In this document: positions 1 to 6,699 of the stretch, piece by piece
Numbering within the stretch: the stretch's first letter is position 1
Layout: every line of letters begins with the position of its first letter
From: Acidimicrobiaceae bacterium
Lineage (GTDB): Bacteria > Actinomycetota > Acidimicrobiia > Acidimicrobiales > RAAP-2
NCBI GenBank assembly: GCA_003151555.1
Contig: PLXU01000198.1
Coordinates: 14,511 to 28,218 of the forward strand
Length of the DNA stretch: 13,708 nt
Reading direction: 5' to 3'
Position numbers and translations under genes: made by a program
The notes under the pieces: model-generated
Database searches by the model: none
Told to the model about the DNA's origin: nothing
Seen by the model: only the letters and a program-made list of their open reading frames with translations

Positions 1-20
1 GTGAAAGGCTGGAGCGGTGA
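1..20 (+). CDS. 3' end of an upstream gene (partial)
   Basis: Reading frame 3 gives Glu-Arg-Leu-Glu-Arg and then TGA at 18-20. This stop overlaps the GTG start at 17 in a GTGA arrangement, as in translationally coupled actinobacterial operons. Only five codons are visible, so no product can be named. The overlap is the sole evidence that the operon begins left of the window. Confidence 0.3.
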
Positions 21-643
21 GTCTGACGCCTTCTACTGCCATCCCGCCGGGCTGGTACCCCGATCCCAGTGGCGCGCGCCAGTGGCGAGTCTGGACCGGC
101 ACGAACTGGTCGGAATTGACACGCCCCTATGGAGAACCGGTCGTCTCGACCCCGGTGGCCGCCTCGCTGCCACTCATTGACGCCCTGCACCGGCTGCTGC
201 GCTACGGGATCGTGGCCTTCTTCGCCGGGTTGGGTCTGGTGGTGAACGTGCTCGCCCACTGGCCCGGCACGGCCAAACCCACGCCCTTCTGGTTCGCCAG
301 CACCGCGCTTGAACTGGGCATCGGCCTGCTGCTCATTGGTTCGCTCTGCTTCAGTTTCGCCGCTCGGCAACTGGAAGGACACTGGACAATTGAAGCCTTC
401 TTGCCGGGCATCAACGTGCTGGTGGTGAGCGGTCTCGTTACCCAGCGCCTGGGTGGTCGCTCACCGCTCTGGCGGGTCGTGACCGAGACAATCCTGCTGG
501 CCCTCTTCATTGGTCAAAGCCACACCGCGCTGTGGCTCGGCGTGGCGCCGGCGTTGGTGACCCTCGACCACATGCGATGGACGTCAGCACTGGTCGACCG
601 CCTGGCCGGTCCGCCCGTCGCGTCGTTGCCAGCCGTTTCCTAG
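17..643 (+). CDS. DUF2510 domain membrane protein
   Basis: A 208-residue protein. Residues 10-35 form a DUF2510 module: P-P-G-W-Y-P-D-P, then W23, W26, G28 and W31. This short Trp-rich motif is common at the N-terminus of actinobacterial membrane proteins, and its role is poorly known. Four hydrophobic segments follow at about 63-81, 91-113, 125-143 and 153-182, so the protein should sit in the cytoplasmic membrane with the DUF2510 part on one face. The GTG start at 17 is chosen because it precedes the DUF2510 motif, lies 8 nt after an AAAGG and overlaps a possible upstream stop. The next gene starts one base after its stop, so it is the first complete gene of a three-gene operon. No enzymatic motif is visible and the function is unknown. 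Confidence 0.8.
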   Translation: MSLTPSTAIPPGWYPDPSGARQWRVWTGTNWSELTRPYGEPVVSTPVAASLPLIDALHRLLRYGIVAFFAGLGLVVNVLAHWPGTAKPTPFWFASTALELGIGLLLIGSLCFSFAARQLEGHWTIEAFLPGINVLVVSGLVTQRLGGRSPLWRVVTETILLALFIGQSHTALWLGVAPALVTLDHMRWTSALVDRLAGPPVASLPAVS

Positions 644-644
644 C

Positions 645-1247
645 GTGACGATCCCTTCTTCGGCCGCGCCCCAGGAGAGAGAATGCCAATTGGCGCCAGA
701 GCAGTGGGGACCACTGGCCGGTCTCATCGGCAACTGGGAGTCGGGTCTGGACGGCCTGGACGTCTCCTTTCACAACGACAGCGGCAAGATCGGCGAAACG
801 GTCTTTCGTGAGAAGACCACCTTCAGCCCCTTCGGTCCCGTGGAGAACGTCGACCGGTCCCTCTACGGGCTCGACTACCGCACCGGCGCGTGGCGCAAGG
901 GCGAAGAGACCCCCTTTCACACTGAGGTCGGCTACTGGATGTGGGACGCAACCAACAAGCAGGTCATGCGCTGCTTCACCTTCCCCCTGGCCGTCACGCT
1001 CATCGCCGGCGCGACGGTCGAACCCGACGCCACTTCGTTCCGGCTCGAGGCCGTTCTCGGGTCGAACACCTACGGCATCCTGTCCAGCCCCTACCTCGAT
1101 GAAGTGGCCCGCACGACCCGTTTTGCAGTGACCATCACCTTGGGCGACGACACCTTTTCCTACGACGAGACCATCGTGGTCGAGCACCAGAAGAGCCAGA
1201 CGGTCATCATGCACACCGATCGCAATACGCTCAAACGCGTGAGTTAG
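645..1247 (+). CDS. Nitrobindin-like heme-binding beta-barrel protein
   Basis: A 200-residue protein with the sequence pattern of the nitrobindin/THAP4-like (FABP-like, formerly DUF1794) ten-strand barrel family. Landmarks are the opening L-A-G-L-I-G-N-W near residues 24-31, the strand pair F-H-T-E-V-G-Y-W at 91-98, the stretch A-G-A-T-V-E-P-D-A-T, and the closing H-T-D-R-N-T-L at 190-196, whose His190 is a candidate heme ligand. Characterised members bind ferric heme and react with NO or peroxynitrite. The canonical G-x-W-x-G-x-G is altered here, so heme binding is not assured. The GTG start lies one base after the previous stop with no clear Shine-Dalgarno sequence, which implies coupled translation. 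No signal peptide is seen, so it is probably cytoplasmic. The dehydrogenase gene follows after 9 nt. Confidence 0.75.
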   Translation: MTIPSSAAPQERECQLAPEQWGPLAGLIGNWESGLDGLDVSFHNDSGKIGETVFREKTTFSPFGPVENVDRSLYGLDYRTGAWRKGEETPFHTEVGYWMWDATNKQVMRCFTFPLAVTLIAGATVEPDATSFRLEAVLGSNTYGILSSPYLDEVARTTRFAVTITLGDDTFSYDETIVVEHQKSQTVIMHTDRNTLKRVS

Positions 1248-1256
1248 GCGGGCACC

Positions 1257-2474
1257 GTGTACCAATGGTCCGAAGAGCATCAGGCCATCGCCGCCGCCGT
1301 GCGGCGCTTCGTGGATGAAGAGATCCGACCCCACTTAGACGACCTCGAACACAATGGCGTCGCCCCCTTCGCGATCATGCGCAAGATGTACGACGTCTTC
1401 GGTCTCAAGGAGATGGCCGAGCAGAACTTCGCGCGACAGCTCGAGCGAAAGGTCTCGGGCCAAGAGCCACACGGTCACTCGCGCGGCGGCTCTGATCCAT
1501 CGGCCCAGTTGATATCCACCATCGAGCTTTGTCGCGTGAGTCCCGGCTTCGTGACCTCGTTGGGCGTCTCCACCGGCCTTGCGGCCGGCACCATCAACAA
1601 GCTGGGCACCCCGGCCCAGATGCAGCGCTGGAGCCTCGACCTCATGACGCTCGACAAGATCGGAGCGTGGGCCATCACTGAACCGGACTCCGGATCGGAC
1701 GCGCTCGGCGGCATGCGCACTAGCGCCGTGCGTGACGGTGACGAATACGTGCTGAACGGTCAGAAGACGTGGATCACCAATGGGCCCTACGCCGACACCA
1801 TCGTGCTCTACGCCAAACTCGACGACGGCAGCGGCGACGAGCTGCGCAACCGCAGGGTGCTCACGTTCGTCCTCGACAAGGGAATGCCCGGACTCGACCA
1901 GGCCCGGCCGATGCGCAAGATGGGCCAGCACGCCTCGCCGACCGGCGAAGTGTTCCTGAGCGACGTGCGCGTGGGTCGCGATCGACTGCTCGGCGAAACC
2001 GAAGTGCCCCTGGGCGGTGGACGACAGAGCGCCAAGGATAACTTCGTCACCGAACGCGCTGGGGTCGCGGCGATGTCGCTCGGCGTGATCGAAGAGTGTC
2101 TGAAACTGTGCATTGACTACGCGCGGCACCGTACGCTCTGGAACAAGCCGATCGGCGACTTCCAACTGATCCAGTTGAAGCTGGCGCACATGGAAATCGC
2201 GCGAATCAACGTGCGCAACATGGTCTTCGCCCACATTGAACGCTCGCTCGACGGCGTGGTGCCGACGCTGGCCGAGGCCTCGGCCATGAAGCTCTACGCC
2301 GCGCAGTCCGCCTGCCTGGTCGCCGATGACGCCATCCAAATCTTCGGTGGCAACGGCTACATCGCCGAGTACCGCGTCGAGCAACTACTTCGTGACGCTC
2401 GGGTGCTGCGCATCTACGCCGGCACCGACGAGATGCAGGTGGTCGCAATTGCCAAGGACCTGCTTCGTTCGTAG
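1257..2474 (+). CDS. Acyl-CoA dehydrogenase family protein
   Basis: A 405-residue flavoprotein of the acyl-CoA dehydrogenase superfamily, which oxidises acyl-CoA thioesters at the alpha-beta carbons and passes electrons to electron transfer flavoprotein. The FAD/substrate motif W-A-I-T-E-P-D-S-G-S-D is present, followed by L-N-G-Q-K-T-W-I-T-N-G. The C-terminal signature I-F-G-G-N-G-Y-x-x-E-Y-x-V-E-Q-L-L-R-D-A-R is clear. The medium/short-chain catalytic Glu position is Ala388 (Y-A-G-T). A Glu is instead found in the helix-G E-R motif (Glu266, T-E-R-A-G), the place used by isovaleryl- and long-chain-CoA dehydrogenases. An insertion near residues 60-85, rich in charged and polar residues, separates two N-terminal helices. 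The GTG start follows an AGGCGGG by 5 nt. Substrate is not predictable beyond a possible preference for branched or long acyl chains. Confidence 0.93.
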   Translation: MYQWSEEHQAIAAAVRRFVDEEIRPHLDDLEHNGVAPFAIMRKMYDVFGLKEMAEQNFARQLERKVSGQEPHGHSRGGSDPSAQLISTIELCRVSPGFVTSLGVSTGLAAGTINKLGTPAQMQRWSLDLMTLDKIGAWAITEPDSGSDALGGMRTSAVRDGDEYVLNGQKTWITNGPYADTIVLYAKLDDGSGDELRNRRVLTFVLDKGMPGLDQARPMRKMGQHASPTGEVFLSDVRVGRDRLLGETEVPLGGGRQSAKDNFVTERAGVAAMSLGVIEECLKLCIDYARHRTLWNKPIGDFQLIQLKLAHMEIARINVRNMVFAHIERSLDGVVPTLAEASAMKLYAAQSACLVADDAIQIFGGNGYIAEYRVEQLLRDARVLRIYAGTDEMQVVAIAKDLLRS

Positions 2475-2701
2475 CTGCAACCGCGGCGCGTGCGCAACCA
2501 CCAGAATCCCGTCGGGGTGACGAGCGGCACCGCCGCCACGATGATTCACGCTGCGGGCAACACCTCGCCCTTCTGCACGTCGAGCACGGTCGTCAATGTC
2601 GGCGCGGCCCCTATCCGGCTAGTAGCGAGAATCACGGGCACGTTCCACTCGCTCACGCACCTTCAGTGAGTTCGGGAACGAGAAAACGGTGACTCGACTT
2701 G

Positions 2702-3892
2702 CTAGACCAGGTCGGGCGAGGTCTCCATGCCGGCGCGCCAGACGGAGCGGGCAATGATCTTGGAGGTGTCGGCGCGGTCACGGTACTTGAGCGCGATATC
2801 GCGAGCCTCTTCCAGCAGGCCCTCGGACAGCACCGTCGGGTTGAGTCCCAGCTCCGAAAATTTGTCGCGCGCGACGTTAAGTTCGTTCTCGACGGCCTCG
2901 CGGCGCGGGTTGGGCAGGTTCGCGATCTTGGCGTCCATCAGCTTGGCGATGAGCTCGGCCAAATCGCGCACCCGGTAGGTCTCGGTCACCTGATTAAAGA
3001 CCTTGACCTTGTCGCCGCGCTTCGGCGGATTCTCGAGCGCGATCTGCACGCAACGCACGGTGTCACGAATGTGAATGAAGGCGCGCGTCTGGCCCCCCGT
3101 GCCGTGCACGGTCAGCGGGTGGCCAATGGCCGCCTGCATCAAGAAACGGTTGAGCACGGTCCCGTAGTCGCCGTCGTAATCGAAGCGATTGATGAGGCGC
3201 TCGTCCAGGGACGTCTGGGGTGTCTGGGTGCCCCAGACAATGCCCTGGTGCAGGTCGGTGATACGAAGTTGATCATTGACCGCGTAAAAGGAGAACAGCA
3301 GTTGGTCGAGGGTCTTGGTGAGGTGGTAGACGGAACCGGGATTCGCGGGGTGCAGAATCTCTCGATCGATGTCACCGTCGGGCGTAGGAACCTTCACCGT
3401 GAGGTAGCCCTCGGGAATGGGCGCCGAACCGGACCAGCCGTATCCGTAGACGCCCATGGTGCCCAAGTGCACCAGCGCGATGTCCAGCCCGCTCGAGACG
3501 ATTGCCACCAGCACGTTGTGCGTGGCGCGCACGTTGTTGTCCACCGTGTAGCGCTTGGCGATGGTGTTGCGCATTGAATAGGGGGCCGCGCGCTGCTCGC
3601 CAAAGTGGACGATAGCGTCGGGGCTGAGCTCGCGCAACAGGCGTTCGAAACGCTCGTACTCTTCGGCCAGGTCGAGGTTGACGAAGCCAATGTCTTTGCC
3701 GGTCAGTTCTTTCCACACGCGCAGGCGTTCGCCCATCGGCCGGATCGGAGTGAGCGACTCGACTTCCAACTCCAGGTCGATCTCGCGTCGGCTGAGGTTG
3801 TCAACAATGGTGACGTCGTGGCCCGCGTCAGAGAGGTGCAGTGCGGTGGGCCAGCCACAAAATCCGTCGCCGCCAAGTACCAGTACCTTCAT
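2702..3892 (-). CDS. sqdB: UDP-sulfoquinovose synthase family (SQD1/SqdB-like) NAD-dependent enzyme
   Basis: A 396-residue extended short-chain dehydrogenase/reductase. The family converts UDP-glucose plus sulfite to UDP-sulfoquinovose, the headgroup donor for sulfolipid or, in archaea (Agl3), for glycans. The NAD site is G-G-D-G-F-C-G-W at 7-14. SQD1 hallmarks follow: S-R-R-E-I-D near 34, E-S-L-T-P-I at 45-50, H-F-G-E-Q-R-A-A-P-Y-S-M at 96-107, G-T-M-G with Thr145, and Y-x-x-x-K at Tyr189/Lys193. Also present are N-R-F-D-Y-D-G-D-Y-G-T near 235-245 and the I-G-H-P-L-T-V-H-G-T-G-G-Q-T-R stretch. The ATG at 3892 is chosen because an AAGGAG sits 5 nt upstream and the GGDG motif begins at once; a longer in-frame start at 4003 adds 37 unrelated residues. 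No sulfolipid glycosyltransferase lies beside it, so the end product is open. Confidence 0.9.
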   Translation of the reverse strand: MKVLVLGGDGFCGWPTALHLSDAGHDVTIVDNLSRREIDLELEVESLTPIRPMGERLRVWKELTGKDIGFVNLDLAEEYERFERLLRELSPDAIVHFGEQRAAPYSMRNTIAKRYTVDNNVRATHNVLVAIVSSGLDIALVHLGTMGVYGYGWSGSAPIPEGYLTVKVPTPDGDIDREILHPANPGSVYHLTKTLDQLLFSFYAVNDQLRITDLHQGIVWGTQTPQTSLDERLINRFDYDGDYGTVLNRFLMQAAIGHPLTVHGTGGQTRAFIHIRDTVRCVQIALENPPKRGDKVKVFNQVTETYRVRDLAELIAKLMDAKIANLPNPRREAVENELNVARDKFSELGLNPTVLSEGLLEEARDIALKYRDRADTSKIIARSVWRAGMETSPDLV

Positions 3893-3896
3893 ATCG

Positions 3897-3902
3897 CTCC
3901 TT
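3897..3902 (-). promoter_or_regulatory. Strong ribosome binding site of the sqdB-like gene
   Basis: The minus strand reads AAGGAG, five bases before the ATG at 3892. It decides the start in favour of the 396-residue form over the upstream in-frame start. Confidence 0.75.
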
Positions 3903-3906
3903 CGAA

Positions 3907-3926
3907 AAACTGCATCGTTGCAGTTT
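3907..3926 (-). promoter_or_regulatory. Perfect 8-bp inverted repeat in the leader of the sqdB-like gene
   Basis: AAACTGCA, a four-base spacer TCGT and TGCAGTTT form a perfect palindrome just upstream of the ribosome binding site. A possible -10 element, TAAGGT on the minus strand, lies at 3939-3944, which would place the palindrome about 6-25 bases into the transcript. It could be an operator for a dimeric repressor or an RNA hairpin in the leader. The symmetry is seen directly; the role is inferred. Confidence 0.45.
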
Positions 3927-4080
3927 CGTAACCTGAAAACCTTACCAGCCCCCTTTTGGCGGACTATTCGCTGCGCAACGGTTTGGGCACATTCACGTCT
4001 CATCCGAGCGCCGGCGCATCGACGATTTCAGCCTGCGCACCTCGCACGATGCGTCAATGCGCGCAGAATCCGCGCGGCGG

Positions 4081-4755
4081 TCAGAGCGAACTGCGAATGA
4101 CCGGTCGGGTCCGGTCGACTTGGGGCTTCGCGTATCGCAGATGTAGCGCAATGGCCCCGCTCAAAAGAGCCGCGTAAAAACACCACAATGACGTAAAGCC
4201 GCTCGCGCACAACAGGACCAGCACGATGACCGCGGCCAGATTGGCGACGCCGAACCAAACAACGGCCCGGAATCCCGACACCAGCAGCGGTCCGCAGGTG
4301 GAAACGATGTAAAAGCCGATGATGGCAATGCCATGATGCAGCCCGATCGAATAGACCAAGTGGTACGTACCGAGGTGCACACTGGGATGACCAACCAGCA
4401 TTGCCTCCAGCAACACCGCTGACACCGCCGCCCCCACGACGGCGAACGGTACGATCCGCATTCGGCGCAGACCTGGCGGCTCCACAAAGAAGAACATCGC
4501 GGGCACCAAGGTTGGCAACACGACCAGCGCGAAGACAAGATAGATCCACATCGCTGGGTGGCCCCACGCGCTCGACACGTGACCCTGCAGCCACCACCAC
4601 ACGAATGTTTCGTCAATCTGATGTAAACCCAGCACCACCGGCAGTGCCGCGATGGCAATGTACTCCGGTCTGCCCCGCACGTGCAGGCAGGCGTCGATGC
4701 CGATCGCGACCACGACGCTTCCGCCGACGAGATCGCCTGTTGGAGAAAAGCACAT
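4081..4755 (-). CDS. DUF6629-type integral membrane protein
   Basis: A 224-residue protein opening with M-C-F-S-P-T-G-D-L-V. About seven hydrophobic helices lie near 8-24, 33-55, 67-90, 101-121, 138-160, 165-183 and 187-205. The conserved-looking L-G-L-H-Q-I-D-E-T-F-V-W-W in helix 2 (His45, Gln46, Asp48, Glu49) matches what I recall of the DUF6629 family, whose function is unknown. The polar residues within the helix suggest a ligand or proton site, but this is inference. The ATG at 4755 is preferred over the in-frame start at 4785 because AGAGGA lies about 6 nt upstream and the family begins M-C-[FW]-S. The gene lies 188 nt upstream of the sqdB-like gene on the same strand and could be co-transcribed with it, although a separate promoter for sqdB seems likely. 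Confidence 0.7.
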   Translation of the reverse strand: MCFSPTGDLVGGSVVVAIGIDACLHVRGRPEYIAIAALPVVLGLHQIDETFVWWWLQGHVSSAWGHPAMWIYLVFALVVLPTLVPAMFFFVEPPGLRRMRIVPFAVVGAAVSAVLLEAMLVGHPSVHLGTYHLVYSIGLHHGIAIIGFYIVSTCGPLLVSGFRAVVWFGVANLAAVIVLVLLCASGFTSLWCFYAALLSGAIALHLRYAKPQVDRTRPVIRSSL

Positions 4756-4958
4756 GATCGTCCTCTGGTGGTTTGCCTCGCCCATTCAGCCCGGCGCCAA
4801 ATATTGCGTGATCCCAAGGGTGCACTCGAGAACTTGGCTCAACCTTAGGGCGGGGGCGGGCCGTGTGTTCGTGGTTGATCAAAGCGCACGAATGTAAAAG
4901 ACGTGGACTTGATGTACTCCGCATTCCCGCGTCATTTCAAGAATCGTCTTTACAAACA

Positions 4959-5013
4959 GTTCATCCAGTTGTCCCGAGCCACAAGGGCAGTGGCACGGGA
5001 CAACTGGATGAAC
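4959..5013 (-). terminator. Long stem-loop 3' of the DUF5666-like gene, probable terminator
   Basis: GTTCATCCAGTTGTCCCG at 4959-4976 is an exact inverted copy of 4996-5013. Inside it, after an A-A mismatch, GCCAC (4978-4982) pairs with GTGGC (4990-4994) around a 7-base loop. The result is 18 plus 5 base pairs in 55 nt. It begins 22 nt after the DUF5666-like stop codon. Only a weak U-rich tail (TGTTTGT on the minus strand) follows, so it would be an L-shaped actinobacterial-type terminator. A processed RNA hairpin or small repeat element is the alternative. Confidence 0.5.
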
Positions 5014-5034
5014 GCTTATCGAGCGGAGACTACG

Positions 5035-5784
5035 TTACCGACGAAAGTGTCCGTGGTCGGAATGTCCGCGCCCGCCAAAACCTTGGTTCTGCGAACCCTG
5101 GTTTTGCGAACCTTGGTGGCCGGAACTACGGGTGTTGAAGTTATGACGACCGTCGGCATTGTGTCCGCCATTGTGTGAGCCACAAAATTTCCCGATTGTC
5201 ACGCTGGTTGCGTCAAGGGTCGTCGTGGTGGCACCAATCGTGCCTTGCGCGCTGACCAAGTCGCCAACCATGACGTCGGCCAGAGCGGCCGTGGCGCCAT
5301 CCTTGGAGTAGGTCGTGGACGTACCGACCACGATCGTCTGAGTCACACCCTTATGACCGGTAATGGTGATCGTGCCACTGCCCGTCGCGGTGACCACACC
5401 ACCGAACCTCGCCAGCTCAATCTTGATGCTGGTCGCGGTCGTCATAGCGCTCGACGAGACTTCAATGTCGGCAAAGTCACCGACGACCAGGTCCGTGGCG
5501 GGCACCGTGGCACCATCCTCACTGAACGTGGTGGTCCCGGTGATCATGAACGTGCTGGGCGTGCCGTCGTGAGCCATTACCGTGACCGAAGTCAACGTGA
5601 CCGCGGTGACGACGCCACCGAGACCGTTGTCCCAATGAGCCTTACTGGCAAATCCATCGTGACCGAATTGGTGTGAACCGTTAGATGAAGCCGAAGCGAC
5701 GCTCACTGCGCTCGCCGCGAGGCCCATGCTGATGGCCGCGGCCGCCGTGACGCGACCTACCGTCTTTGTCTTGATCTTGTTCAT
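5035..5784 (-). CDS. Secreted protein with two DUF5666-like repeats and a His/Asn/Gly-rich tail
   Basis: A 249-residue protein. Residues 1-32 form a Sec signal peptide (K/R-rich start, Ala-rich core, A-S-A before the cut). Two homologous modules follow at about 54-123 and 126-198. The pairs T-T-T-F-S-E-D-G-A-T and S-T-T-Y-S-K-D-G-A-T, then V-V-G-D and M-V-G-D, show the duplication. Their pattern G-x-V-T-x-V ... V-G-D-x-V fits DUF5666, small beta-rich domains of unknown role often found in exported actinobacterial proteins. The tail, 200-249, is low-complexity with many His, Asn, Gly and Ser residues and two S-Q-N-Q-G units; metal binding or a disordered linker is possible. The ATG at 5784 has AAGGGA upstream and starts the signal peptide cleanly; an ATG at 5799 is possible. 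A PhoP-like box lies 63 nt upstream, and a long hairpin follows the stop. Confidence 0.75.
   Translation of the reverse strand: MNKIKTKTVGRVTAAAAISMGLAASAVSVASASSNGSHQFGHDGFASKAHWDNGLGGVVTAVTLTSVTVMAHDGTPSTFMITGTTTFSEDGATVPATDLVVGDFADIEVSSSAMTTATSIKIELARFGGVVTATGSGTITITGHKGVTQTIVVGTSTTYSKDGATAALADVMVGDLVSAQGTIGATTTTLDATSVTIGKFCGSHNGGHNADGRHNFNTRSSGHQGSQNQGSQNQGFGGRGHSDHGHFRR
5081..5125 (-). repeat. 15-bp tandem repeat, about three copies
   Basis: On the plus strand, units start at 5081, 5096 and 5111 (CCTTGGTTCTGCGAA, CCCTGGTTTTGCGAA, and a degenerate third copy). They encode the S-Q-N-Q-G repeats in the tail of the DUF5666-like protein. In-frame 15-bp units allow the tail to change length by slippage. 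Confidence 0.6.
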
Positions 5785-5847
5785 ACCTATTCCCTTCATT
5801 GCCTTCGTCCAAGTTGGTCTCGAACACTTTCCAGTCTCACGACAGAA

Positions 5848-5865
5848 TCTGTGAAAATGCTGTGA
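5848..5865 (-). promoter_or_regulatory. PhoP-like box upstream of the DUF5666-like gene
   Basis: The minus strand reads TCACAGC, four bases ATTT, then TCACAGA: two 7-bp direct repeats 11 bp apart. Mycobacterial PhoP is known to bind TCACAGC-N4-TCACAGC. The box ends 63 nt before the start codon. A matching box lies upstream of the gene at 6043. Both are also preceded by a related GCTCYGCACYGYCC stretch (5869-5882 here). Binding by the neighbouring regulator is inferred. Confidence 0.6.
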
Positions 5866-6042
5866 AAGGACGGTGCAGAGCTCCTGTTCGCACACAACTC
5901 TAAGAAAACTCTTGTAATTCCTGGCTTTTGAAAGGCTGCTGAAGGCGCAACGGCCAACGTCAAAAAAATAGACAGCCCATTCGGCGATACCCGTATTTTG
6001 GGGTTCAATCTTCGAAGGGTCAGTCGACCAAGGGGGGATCAG

Positions 6043-6543
6043 CTACTTGGTGGGCGGAACCGGTTTAGGTCCCAATGCCGTCACGGCGTTTTGCTGGGCC
6101 AAGACAGCCGCGGTGACCGCTGCGTTAAAGGCCGACAGGGCCGCGCTCTTCGCCGCCGTGTTGGATCCGGCGAGCGCATTGCCGTAGTTCTGCCAGGCGG
6201 CGGCGACCGCCTCGGCTAACGCCGCGCGGGCCGCGCTCTTCTCGGCTGGTGTAGTGGCCGCCGCGAGGGCGCTCTTGTAACGTGCTTCCGCGGCCGCGAC
6301 CACCGTCTTTTGAGTCGACGGGGACGCCTTCAGGGCAACCTTGTAGTTCGTAGTGGCGCTCTGGATGGCAATCTGAAAGTTCAGGTCGATGGATTGCACT
6401 TCAGCCTTGTAGGTCTTCAGTTGAAGTTGATACGCGGCGAGCTCGCGCTTGGTCGGAGCCGCACCAGCAACACTCGCTGAACCGATGAGCAGTCCGACAC
6501 TTACTAGACCAACAGTGAGGCTTCGAATGATCTTGTTTTTCAT
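6043..6543 (-). CDS. Secreted Ala-rich helical protein of unknown function
   Basis: A 166-residue protein with a signal peptide at about 1-29 (M-K-N-K-I-I-R, a hydrophobic core, then A-G-A-A). The rest is Ala-rich and almost wholly helix-forming. Recurrent segments have the form Y-K-x-A-L-x-A-A, as in Y-K-V-A-L-K-A, Y-K-S-A-L-A-A-A and Y-G-N-A-L-A-G, so it is probably an extended coiled coil or helical bundle outside the membrane. It ends in a Pro-rich P-K-P-V-P-P-T-K. There is no catalytic motif, Cys pair or lipobox. The ATG at 6543 is chosen because it begins the signal peptide; a GTG at 6564 adds seven residues, and ribosome binding is weak for both (AGAGAG before the ATG). It is divergent from the response regulator and shares a PhoP-like box with the DUF5666-like gene. 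Confidence 0.65.
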   Translation of the reverse strand: MKNKIIRSLTVGLVSVGLLIGSASVAGAAPTKRELAAYQLQLKTYKAEVQSIDLNFQIAIQSATTNYKVALKASPSTQKTVVAAAEARYKSALAAATTPAEKSAARAALAEAVAAAWQNYGNALAGSNTAAKSAALSAFNAAVTAAVLAQQNAVTALGPKPVPPTK

Positions 6544-6607
6544 GGCGCTCTCTAGACACTTCACTTCGCGGTCGCTATGACCCCCGCTAGTAAAACTACG
6601 GCCTCTA

Positions 6608-6625
6608 GGTGTGAAAACTCTGTGA
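6608..6625 (-). promoter_or_regulatory. PhoP-like box between the helical protein gene and the response regulator
   Basis: The minus strand reads TCACAGA, GTTT, TCACACC, the same direct-repeat layout as at 5848-5865. It ends 64 nt before the ATG at 6543. Its flank at 6629-6642 matches that of the other box at most positions. It also lies about 73 nt upstream of the response regulator start on the other strand, so it could serve both genes. The second half-site is less perfect. Confidence 0.5.
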
Positions 6626-6685
6626 ATGGGCAGTGCGGAGCATGTTAACTGGAAAGTTCGTTCCCCCCGGGTTCTCGCGCACCGG

Positions 6686-6699
6686 TACCCTTTAGAATG
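6686..6699 (+). promoter_or_regulatory. Candidate -10 element giving a leaderless response-regulator mRNA
   Basis: TACCCT at 6686-6691 fits the actinobacterial TAnnnT -10 consensus and is followed by 7 bases and then the GTG start at 6699. No Shine-Dalgarno sequence is visible upstream of that GTG. This spacing is typical of leaderless transcripts, in which transcription begins at the start codon. Confidence 0.45.

Noticed and set aside
507..2384. Long minus-strand frames (507-1334 and 1335-2384)
   Set aside because: They are shadows of the nitrobindin-like and acyl-CoA dehydrogenase genes, which carry clear family motifs.
2699..3577. 292-codon plus-strand frame
   Set aside because: It lies wholly antisense to the SqdB-like gene and mirrors its codon bias; no domain is recognisable.
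4903..5178. Plus-strand frame with repeated T-L-V-L-R
   Set aside because: It is the antisense of the S-Q-N-Q-G repeats of the DUF5666-like gene and runs through the long hairpin.
5962..6042. Seven-T run on the minus strand downstream of the helical protein gene as a terminator
   Set aside because: The T run (5962-5968) is real, but I could not find a convincing stem directly before it.
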